From Polyangia bacterium (lineage in GTDB: Bacteria; Myxococcota_A; Polyangia; Polyangiales; Polyangiaceae): a DNA stretch of 5,410 nt. The position numbers and the translations under genes were made by a program. The notes beneath the pieces are model-generated. The model was not told the DNA's origin. It searched no databases and was given only the letters and a program-made list of their open reading frames with translations. Below are positions 1 to 5,410 of this stretch, one piece after another (position 1 is the first letter of the stretch; each line of letters starts with the position of its first letter). The stretch covers positions 1 through 5,410 of the forward strand of contig JAUIKB010000458.1 in assembly GCA_030430975.1 (NCBI GenBank). Reading direction: 5' to 3'.

Positions 1-956
1 TGCACCTGCTGGGCATGGTGGACCTCGGCGACGTCGACGCCGACCCCTCAGACGATGAGGCGGGAACGACCCTTCGTCTAACGCCCCGCGGCCGCGCCCA
101 GTTGCTCGGTCAGGACGCGCCGCCAGTGGCGGCGAGCCGTTTTTCTGACAATCAGCAGCTGCGCGTTGGTGACGATGTGTCGGTGTATAGCGTGCTCGCC
201 TTGGCGCCTCTGGCCGATGTCGGCAGCGTAACGGGTGCCTTGGATCTGGCCCTAACGCCTCAGACGCTGTCGCGTGCGGTCAGCGCGGGTATGGAGCCTG
301 ACGTGATCCGTGCGCGTGTGAGCGAGCTAGCGACGCCGCCCGATGCTGTGGAGCGGATGCTCGTGCAGGCGAGCGCCGTGTTGGGCCGAGCGGAACTCGT
401 GCCGTGTTCTGGGTTCTTGTGGGTGGATGATCCCGAAGTCCGGGAGCTGCTACGAACCCGTCGGGGAACGCAAGACCTGTTCGTGGATCCGTCGCCGGTC
501 GGCGGATTGCTGCTCGCCGCTAACGTCGACATCGAACGCGTCGCACAACGCTGCCGCGCGCTCGGTGTTGAGATCGTGATCGATGGGGAGGTGTACCGAA
601 CTCGTTCTACGGCGCCGCCGAGGCGACGAAGCTCCAGCTCGGTCAAGGTGGACTATCCGACGGGCTTGATACGACGCCGCTCGAGCGGCTCGATGAAGGC
701 GGCTGGGCGCAAGTCGAGCGGCTCGATGAAGGCGGCTGGGCGCAAATCGAGCGGTTCGATGAAGGCGGCTGGGAAGTCGAGCTCGTCGATGAAAGCCGCA
801 GACAAGGCGGCTGCGCCCAAGACCAAGCGCTCTCGCAAGTCGTCCGTATCGATGCCGAAGACTGAGGCGCCGGCCAAGCAGAGCCAGACGCGCATCAAAA
901 GAACGCGGCAGAGCGCCGACGGCGTCGACGCCGGCAAGCGAAAAGCCGAGTCTTAG
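1..956 (+). CDS. Helicase-associated (XPB/Ssl2 N-terminal-like) domain protein, C-terminal part, with basic repeat tail
   Basis: The reading frame is open from the left edge (first full codon at base 3, reading HLLG) to a TAG at 954-956, so the true start probably lies upstream; the ATG at 15 falls inside the conserved run HLLGMVDLG and is unlikely to be the start. Numbering from that ATG, residues 20-32 (LRLTPRGRAQLLG) and about 48-195 resemble the helicase-associated domain found beside XPB-like helicases in actinobacteria and myxobacteria (Pfam Helicase_C_3 type): a beta strand, then LAPLADVGSV, LTPQTLSRAVSAGM, a helix ending in PPDAVERML, and a final GVEIVIDGEVYRT strand. Residues 199-313 form a low-complexity tail rich in Ser, Lys, Arg and Ala, with few acidic residues, probably binding nucleic acid. 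No Walker A or DEAD-type motif is visible in this part, so whether the whole protein has a helicase motor cannot be told. The family call rests on pattern memory, not on an alignment. Confidence 0.7.
   Translation, partial: HLLGMVDLGDVDADPSDDEAGTTLRLTPRGRAQLLGQDAPPVAASRFSDNQQLRVGDDVSVYSVLALAPLADVGSVTGALDLALTPQTLSRAVSAGMEPDVIRARVSELATPPDAVERMLVQASAVLGRAELVPCSGFLWVDDPEVRELLRTRRGTQDLFVDPSPVGGLLLAANVDIERVAQRCRALGVEIVIDGEVYRTRSTAPPRRRSSSSVKVDYPTGLIRRRSSGSMKAAGRKSSGSMKAAGRKSSGSMKAAGKSSSSMKAADKAAAPKTKRSRKSSVSMPKTEAPAKQSQTRIKRTRQSADGVDAGKRKAES
681..806 (+). repeat. In-frame tandem repeat encoding SSGSMKAAGRK units
   Basis: Four consecutive units lie at 681-713, 714-746, 747-776 and 777-806. The first two are 33 bp and differ by one base (final G versus A). 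The third is 30 bp, having lost one codon (CGC). The fourth is 30 bp and diverged. They encode SSGSMKAAGRK twice, then SSGSMKAAGK and SSSSMKAADK. Degenerate copies flank the array: RSSSSVK near 625-647 and KSSVSMPK near 837-860. All length changes are multiples of three, so the frame is kept. The near-identity of units 1 and 2 points to recent duplication by slippage or unequal recombination. Confidence 0.95.
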
Positions 957-981
957 TCGGGCAGCGCTAGTGGGGTGGGGG

Positions 982-1037
982 TAGCGGCGCGACTCAGACG
1001 CGCGCTCAGCCCGTGTGGGGGTCGCTGTCGCGCGCTA
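982..1037. terminator. Possible bidirectional terminator hairpin between convergent genes
   Basis: Bases 982-993 (TAGCGGCGCGAC) and 1027-1037 (GTCGCGCGCTA) are complementary over 11 pairs with one bulged G, leaving a 33-base loop. The right arm overlaps the lysA stop codon at 1035-1037. A smaller competing stem, GCGCG at 987-991 with CGCGC at 999-1003, sits inside. There is no T-run on either side, so it is not a classic intrinsic terminator, and in GC-rich DNA such a match may be chance. Its position between two converging genes is the main argument. Confidence 0.25.
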
Positions 1038-2300
1038 TGCTTCCAGGCGTCCGCGCACCCACGCATCGCGTCCCGGTGTTGTGCTGACGCGGACCACTTT
1101 GCCACCGCTCAAGAACACCTCGGTGGCGAGCGCGCGGCCGTTGTATTCACTGGCCATGGCGAAGCCGTAGGCCCCGACGTCGCGGATCGCGACCCGATCT
1201 GGTGGCTGGGCGCCGATGGCGTGCGACCCGAAATCATCGGCGCTTTCGCACACGGGTCCGACGACGCGCCAGGCCTCTGCAGCGGGCGCCGCCGCCAGCG
1301 GTTCGATACGGTGTTTCGCTTCGTACAGCGCCGGCCGCAGTAAGTCATTCATGCCGGCGTCCACCATCAGCCATCGGCGCGAACCGCTCACCTTGGATTG
1401 AATAACGTTAGCGACGAGCACACCGTACGGACCGACCAGCGCGCGGCCGGGTTCGAATACGACGCCCAGGTCGTCCAGTCCGTATTCGGCCAGCAGTCCG
1501 ATCGCGGCCGTCGCGAACTCGCCGGGCCGACTCACCGGGCCGTCCCCGTAGTCGATGCCAAAACCACCCCCGAAATCGACGAACTCCAGCGCGTGGCCAG
1601 CCTTGACGCGCGCGGCGGCGACGTCGCACACCTTGTGCGACGACTCGAGGTACGGGCTGGGTTCCTCAAGCATGGAACCGACGTGGGTCGATACGCCGAC
1701 GCCCAGCAACGCGCCGTCGGAGCCGTCCACCGTTTCCCAAGCGCGCGCCACGTCAGCGATGGCTACCCCAAACTTGGCGTCGTCGTGCCCCGTGGCGACG
1801 TGGGCGTGCGAGTCGATTTCGACGCTGGGGTTGATGCGGAGTGAGATTCTCGCAGGCTTTTTCAATGCCCGGGCCCGTGCCGCGACCCGGCTCAGCTCCT
1901 CGACGCTTTCGGCCTGAATGGCGCGGATGCCGTGAGAGATGGCGGCGTCGAGCTCGTCGTCGGACTTGGCCACGCCGGACATGAAGATCTTGCTCGGCGG
2001 GATGCCGCACCCCAGCGCGACCAGAAGCTCCCCGCCGCTTACCAGGTCCGCGCCGGCGCCCTGTTCGGCGATCCGTCGAACGATGGACCCTGCCGAGTTG
2101 GCCTTAATGGCGTACGCAACCACGTGCTTGTCGCCGGCCGCCGCGACCAGGGCGGCGGCCTCCTCGCCGATCCCGTCGAGGTCGTAAATATAGGCGGGAA
2201 GTGGGAAATTCGCGGCGGCGACGAGGTTTTGCAGATCGACGCCGCCGAGCACAGCGTGCCCGTCCGAAGCCCGAGAAAAGCCGTTCATGCGGCGCATCAT
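1035..2300 (-). CDS. lysA: Diaminopimelate decarboxylase
   Basis: A PLP-dependent fold-III decarboxylase that converts meso-2,6-diaminopimelate to L-lysine and CO2, the last step of lysine synthesis in the cytoplasm. With the start at 2300 it is 421 aa, normal for LysA. Landmarks (numbered from that Met): YAIKAN with the PLP Schiff-base lysine at K66; GADLVSGGEL at 83-92; LRINPSV at 154-160 and KFGV at 176-179; THVGS with H206; the phosphate-binding GGGFG at 244-248; EPGR at 283-286; VDAGMNDLLRPALY at 313-326; GPVCES with catalytic-type C351 and E352; and GAYGFAMASEYN at 376-387. All family signatures look intact. ATGs at 2300, 2297 and 2288 are all possible starts. A GAGAGG lies 15 bases before the first, which is rather far, so the start is uncertain by up to 12 bases. 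The frame stays open to 2522, but that would run into pyk. It is monocistronic here and divergent from pyk. Confidence 0.96.
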   Translation of the reverse strand: MMRRMNGFSRASDGHAVLGGVDLQNLVAAANFPLPAYIYDLDGIGEEAAALVAAAGDKHVVAYAIKANSAGSIVRRIAEQGAGADLVSGGELLVALGCGIPPSKIFMSGVAKSDDELDAAISHGIRAIQAESVEELSRVAARARALKKPARISLRINPSVEIDSHAHVATGHDDAKFGVAIADVARAWETVDGSDGALLGVGVSTHVGSMLEEPSPYLESSHKVCDVAAARVKAGHALEFVDFGGGFGIDYGDGPVSRPGEFATAAIGLLAEYGLDDLGVVFEPGRALVGPYGVLVANVIQSKVSGSRRWLMVDAGMNDLLRPALYEAKHRIEPLAAAPAAEAWRVVGPVCESADDFGSHAIGAQPPDRVAIRDVGAYGFAMASEYNGRALATEVFLSGGKVVRVSTTPGRDAWVRGRLEA

Positions 2301-2387
2301 GGGTGCCCGGGGTGGCCTCTCGCAAGCAAAGAAATCCGTCGCGACTTGAGGCTGCGCGCGCGATCGTTGGTGTGGCATGCTGACGGG
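2301..2387. promoter_or_regulatory. Divergent lysA-pyk intergenic region, likely two promoters
   Basis: These 87 bases separate the divergent starts of lysA (leftward) and pyk (rightward), so promoters for both should lie here or overlap the neighbouring coding ends. Toward pyk, TTGAGG at 2346-2351 could be a weak -35, but no good -10 lies 16-18 bases downstream. A GCATGC palindrome sits at 2375-2380. Toward lysA, GAGAGG (complement of 2316-2321) is a candidate ribosome-binding site. No riboswitch-like fold or strong operator is evident; a lysine riboswitch would need about 170 bases and does not fit. Confidence 0.4.
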
Positions 2388-3785
2388 ATGAAACACCGGC
2401 GCGCGAAAATCGTTTGCACGATTGGGCCGGCTGTGGACTCGCGTGATCAAATCGCCGGATTGATCGCCGCGGGTATGGATGTGGCGCGGCTGAACTTCTC
2501 CCACGGGAAGCCGGACGAGCACGCCAAGCGAGCGCGGTGGATCGCCGAAGAGAGCGACACTGCCGGCCGGCCCGTGGCGATCTTGCAGGATCTATGTGGG
2601 CCCAAGATACGTACCGGAACCAAGGGACCTGCGAAGGCCAGACAGGGAGAGTTGATCGAGCTCATCGAAGGCTCGGAAGGCAATGAGACGCAGGTCGCGG
2701 TGGATTATCCGGAGCTGGTCGCCGACGTGCGCGTCGGTGACCGGATTCTGCTGAGCGACGGTCACATCGAGCTCCGCGTCGAGCGGCTCGCAGAGCGCTT
2801 GGTGGAGTGTCGCGTCGAACACGGTGGCCCGCTCAGGGCGCGGATGGGCGTGAACCTGCCGTCTGAGCGGATGCGTGGATCGGCACTGACCGACAAGGAT
2901 AGGAGCGACCTCGAGTTCGGCCTCAGTCTGGGCGTCGACTACATCGCGCTGTCGTTTGTGCGCAATGTTGCGGACATCGTTCAGCTTCGAAAGCTGTGTG
3001 CTTCCCATGGGCGAATCGTTCCGATCGTTGCGAAGATCGAGACGCCGGGTGCTGTGGATCAGATCGACGCCATCGTGCAGGCAGCCGACGCGGTGATGGT
3101 GGCTCGGGGCGACTTAGGGGTGGAACTGCCGCCAGAGAGCGTTCCGGTGATTCAGAAACAGATCATCGGTGCGTGCCGTGCGCACCAGCGCCCCGTCATC
3201 GTTGCGACCGAGATGCTGCAGTCGATGGTGTCGGCGCCGCGGCCCACCCGCGCCGAAACCAGCGACGTGGCGAATGCGGTCTTCGACGGTGCCGACGCGG
3301 TGATGCTGTCGGGAGAGACAGCAGCAGGCAAGTTCCCGCTGCTGGCGTGCCAAATGATGGACCGCATCGTCAGGCGAGCTGAGGCGAGTCAGTTCTTCCA
3401 GCCTCGATCGTCCGTTCCGGACGATCACACCCAAGAGGCGATCGCCGACGCCGCCTGCGCCGTAGCCAAGACGATCAACGCCAGGATCATCGTCGCGTTG
3501 ACCTCGAGCGGAGGAACGGCGCGCCTGGTGTCGAAAGCGCGGCCGGAGGCGACCATTGTCGCGTTGTCGCCCGAAGCGAAGACGCTGCGCAAGCTGGCCT
3601 TGAACTGGGGTGTCGTCCCGCGCTTTTTAGAGATGCTGCCGGATGTCGACGAGCTGGTGCGTCGCACCGGCATGTACCTGCGCGAACACGGGTTCTGTGA
3701 AGCCGGCGACCGGTACGTCCTGACTTATGGCGCCCCGATCGGTGTGCGCGGTTCGACCAACGCGATTCGGGTGGAGCAGGTCTAG
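2388..3785 (+). CDS. pyk: Pyruvate kinase
   Basis: Transfers the phosphate of phosphoenolpyruvate to ADP, giving pyruvate and ATP, the last step of glycolysis in the cytoplasm. It has 465 aa, the usual bacterial length. The N-terminal barrel begins RRAKIVCTIGPA and has ARLNFSHG (R34, N36, S38, H39) and DLCGPKIRTG (68-77). The B domain spans about 80-155. The barrel resumes with GVNLPS and DYIALSFVR (184-192). IVAKIE carries the catalytic K216 and Mg-binding E218; VARGDLGVE carries D242; VATEMLQSM has T274, followed by PTRAETSDVANAV and MLSGETAAGK. The C-terminal domain (about 345-465) has a TSSGGT loop at 372-377, the usual site for a sugar-phosphate effector, and ends with GAPIGVRGSTN. The start at 2388 gives the family-typical N-terminus; only a weak GACGGG directly precedes it, and earlier in-frame TTG and GTG codons (2367, 2370) are alternatives. 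Residue K73 sits where cation-dependent enzymes have Glu. Confidence 0.97.
   Translation: MKHRRAKIVCTIGPAVDSRDQIAGLIAAGMDVARLNFSHGKPDEHAKRARWIAEESDTAGRPVAILQDLCGPKIRTGTKGPAKARQGELIELIEGSEGNETQVAVDYPELVADVRVGDRILLSDGHIELRVERLAERLVECRVEHGGPLRARMGVNLPSERMRGSALTDKDRSDLEFGLSLGVDYIALSFVRNVADIVQLRKLCASHGRIVPIVAKIETPGAVDQIDAIVQAADAVMVARGDLGVELPPESVPVIQKQIIGACRAHQRPVIVATEMLQSMVSAPRPTRAETSDVANAVFDGADAVMLSGETAAGKFPLLACQMMDRIVRRAEASQFFQPRSSVPDDHTQEAIADAACAVAKTINARIIVALTSSGGTARLVSKARPEATIVALSPEAKTLRKLALNWGVVPRFLEMLPDVDELVRRTGMYLREHGFCEAGDRYVLTYGAPIGVRGSTNAIRVEQV
3773..3780 (+). promoter_or_regulatory. Ribosome-binding site of the kinase gene inside the pyk 3' end
   Basis: GGAGCAGG lies within the last codons of pyk, with its AGG ending 9 bases before the kinase ATG at 3790. 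The pyk stop codon (3783-3785) falls between this site and the start, so ribosomes finishing pyk pass over it. This arrangement supports the ATG at 3790 as the start and favours translational coupling. Confidence 0.45.
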
Positions 3786-3789
3786 TCCC

Positions 3790-5410
3790 ATGGTTGCGGC
3801 GGTCGAACACAAGCCCAGCTTGGACAAGTACGACCTGTTCGAAGAACTCGGTCACGGGGGCATGGCGACCGTGTACCGCGGTCACGACAACCGCCTCGAC
3901 CGCGATGTCGCGATCAAGGTCATCCATCGACACCTGCGGGAAAACCCTGAGGTCGCGGCACGCTTTTCGAGCGAAGCAAAGGCGGTCGCCAAGCTTAAAC
4001 ACGAGTCGATCGTCGAGGTTTACGACGTTTCAGAGGAGGACGATCCGGAGCGTTACCTGGTTGTCGAACTGGTGCGAGGCCCGACCCTGCGCGCGCTGCT
4101 CAAGGACCACGAGAACATGCCGGCCGAGATAGCGGCAGCATTGGCGCTGGAGCTCGCTCAAGCCCTGCACCACGCACACGAATTTGGCGTCGTGCATCGG
4201 GACGTCAAACCCGAAAACGTGTTGATCGATCTATCGAGCGCGGGACGTTCCGGCGCTCTACCCGCCAAGGATGCAGTAACACCGGTGGCCGTCGCGCCAC
4301 GCGTGAAGATCACCGACTTTGGCATCGCAAAACTGCTCGACGCTCAAGGTGTCACGTCGACGGGTCAGGTACTGGGATCGCCTGCGCATATGGCGCCGGA
4401 ACAGATCGAGGGTGGCGAAGTCGACGCGCGCGCCGATGTATTCGGCCTCGGCGTGCTGATGTACGAGTGCATGGTCGGCCGGTTGCCGTTCGAGGGTCGC
4501 AATCCGGCGCAGGTGCTGCGGCGCGTGCTGGACGGTCTGTGTCCACCCGCAGAGCGCGAGCGGCCAAGCGTCGGCTCCGCGTGGGGACAGATCCTGCGCG
4601 ATGCGCTGGCGCGAGATGCGACCGATCGCCTGGCCTCGTGTGCAGAGCTCGAGCGCGTGATCCGTGACGAGCTCGAGCGCCTTGGGTTTGAAGACTCACG
4701 CGCCGAGCTCGCGGCGTATTTCGCCGACCCCGTGGCGTATCGCGAGGCGTACGTGCCGCGCATCGTCGACCGGCTGGTCGCGGTCGGGAAACGTTCGCGC
4801 CAGTCCGGGGACATTCCGTCCGCCAGCGCGGACTTCAATCGGGCGCTCGCGTTCCGTCCGGATGACGCCGAGCTGCTGGCGTATATTCGGGGCATCCAGC
4901 GGGGCGAGTCCGTTCGTCGCAATCTGAAGCGGGCGGTGCAGGTGGCGGGCGTCAGCGCCCTGCTCGGTGTGGTGGCGTTTGGGGCGACGGACTTCTTTCA
5001 GAAGCGGCGCGAGGCCGCGCCACCGCCTGAGCCGACGGCGTCCGCGTCGCCGGTCATCAGCGCAGAGCCCGGTCCCGTTACGGCGCGCAGTGGCGCTGTC
5101 GTTCCCGACACGTCGGCGGTGCCGACCAAGTCGGCTTCAGCCCGGCCGGTACGGAGGGGCAGCGGCTTGATCTCGAAGCCGAAGCCGGAGGCGGGCGGTC
5201 CTCGCAAGGTGCAGGTGCTCATCAGCGGGGCAACCGGGACGACGTTCAAAGTGGACGGGCAGGGGCGCCAGGTCGCCGAGGTGTTCGAGTTGCCAAGCGG
5301 GCCCCACACGTTCGAGTTCACGCTGCCCAGCAAGGACTGTTGTAAGCCGGTCGGGCAGAAGACGATCGTGCGAACGGTGAACGTGCCGGCGCGCGGAGAT
5401 AAGGATGACG
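3790..5410 (+). CDS. Membrane-anchored Hanks-type Ser/Thr protein kinase, 3' truncated by window edge
   Basis: A PknB-like protein kinase using ATP to phosphorylate Ser/Thr; its targets are unknown. The frame is open from ATG 3790 to the window end (540 codons, no stop). Kinase domain, about 14-295: glycine loop GHGGMATVYRG (21-31), VAIKV with ATP-anchoring K43, helix-C E62, catalytic loop HRDVKPEN (D138, K140, N143), DFG at 176-178, activation-loop Ser/Thr at 189-191, and MAPEQ at 201-205. All catalytic residues are present and the HRD arginine makes it an RD kinase, so it should be active. About 24 residues (148-171) are inserted between the catalytic loop and DFG. Residues 324-365 look like one degenerate TPR. 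One membrane helix lies at about 382-400, then a Pro/Ala/Ser-rich linker (about 408-470), then a beta-rich PEGA-like segment from 472 on containing Cys517-Cys518. Expected topology: kinase in the cytoplasm, C-terminus in the periplasm. It starts 4 bases after pyk and is probably co-transcribed with it. Confidence 0.93.
   Translation, partial: MVAAVEHKPSLDKYDLFEELGHGGMATVYRGHDNRLDRDVAIKVIHRHLRENPEVAARFSSEAKAVAKLKHESIVEVYDVSEEDDPERYLVVELVRGPTLRALLKDHENMPAEIAAALALELAQALHHAHEFGVVHRDVKPENVLIDLSSAGRSGALPAKDAVTPVAVAPRVKITDFGIAKLLDAQGVTSTGQVLGSPAHMAPEQIEGGEVDARADVFGLGVLMYECMVGRLPFEGRNPAQVLRRVLDGLCPPAERERPSVGSAWGQILRDALARDATDRLASCAELERVIRDELERLGFEDSRAELAAYFADPVAYREAYVPRIVDRLVAVGKRSRQSGDIPSASADFNRALAFRPDDAELLAYIRGIQRGESVRRNLKRAVQVAGVSALLGVVAFGATDFFQKRREAAPPPEPTASASPVISAEPGPVTARSGAVVPDTSAVPTKSASARPVRRGSGLISKPKPEAGGPRKVQVLISGATGTTFKVDGQGRQVAEVFELPSGPHTFEFTLPSKDCCKPVGQKTIVRTVNVPARGDKDD

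Noticed and set aside
959..1021. G-rich runs (GGG, GGGG, GGGGG, GGGGG) suggesting a G-quadruplex
   Set aside because: Only two runs are close together; the others need loops of 10 and about 35 bases, too long for a convincing quadruplex.
1398..1844. 148-codon open frame on the + strand within lysA
   Set aside because: It is opposite an intact lysA with all signature motifs and shows no recognisable domain.
1932..2387. Open frame on the + strand in phase with pyk, running upstream through lysA
   Set aside because: It is the antisense of lysA. The pyruvate kinase homology begins at 2388 with MKHRRAKIVCTIGPA, a normal family N-terminus.
2301..2387. Lysine riboswitch upstream of lysA
   Set aside because: The space is about half the length needed, and no lysine-element core was recognised on the - strand.
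2301..2522. Extension of the lysA reading frame upstream of 2300, including an ATG at 2378
   Set aside because: The extra residues have no LysA character, the frame would overlap the well-supported pyk start on the other strand, and the ATG at 2378 would leave only 9 bases between the two genes.
4645..4680. GAGCTCGAGCGC present twice in the kinase gene
   Set aside because: It encodes ELER in one charged helix (ELERVIRDELERL) and reflects amino-acid periodicity with the same codon choice, not a DNA element.
4365..4922. 185-codon open frame on the - strand under the kinase gene
   Set aside because: It has a low-complexity Ser/Arg composition typical of GC-rich antisense frames and lies wholly inside a clear kinase coding region.

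Overview
The window is a GC-rich stretch of bacterial chromosome holding four protein genes and almost no spare DNA. Two genes are cut by the window edges. No RNA gene, insertion sequence, CRISPR array, integrase or phage gene was seen. The transmembrane Hanks-type Ser/Thr kinase with a Pro/Ala/Ser-rich linker and C-terminal beta-type domain, together with a helicase-associated (XPB-like) domain carrying a histone-H1-like basic tail, fits Myxococcota (former Deltaproteobacteria) best. That placement is an inference from protein style and base composition, not from a marker gene.

Layout: (1) 1-956, + strand, the C-terminal part of a helicase-associated-domain protein ending in a Ser/Lys/Ala tail built on in-frame 30/33-bp tandem repeats. 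(2) 957-1034, a short convergent intergenic region with an imperfect inverted repeat that reaches into the stop codon of the next gene. (3) 1035-2300, - strand, diaminopimelate decarboxylase (lysA). (4) 2301-2387, an 87-bp divergent intergenic region that must carry the start signals of both lysA and pyk. (5) 2388-3785, + strand, pyruvate kinase (pyk). (6) 3790-5410, + strand, a membrane-anchored Ser/Thr protein kinase that starts 4 bases after the pyk stop and runs off the right edge.

Functionally, lysA makes L-lysine from meso-diaminopimelate and pyk makes pyruvate and ATP from phosphoenolpyruvate; both are housekeeping. The tight pyk-kinase spacing suggests co-transcription and possibly translational coupling. 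The most interesting points are the SSGSMKAAGRK repeat tail, the mixed monovalent-cation signature of the pyruvate kinase, the pyk-kinase pairing, and the loop insertion and Cys-Cys-containing C-terminal domain of the kinase. I see no convincing new multi-gene system here; the window looks like ordinary core chromosome with lineage-specific embellishments.
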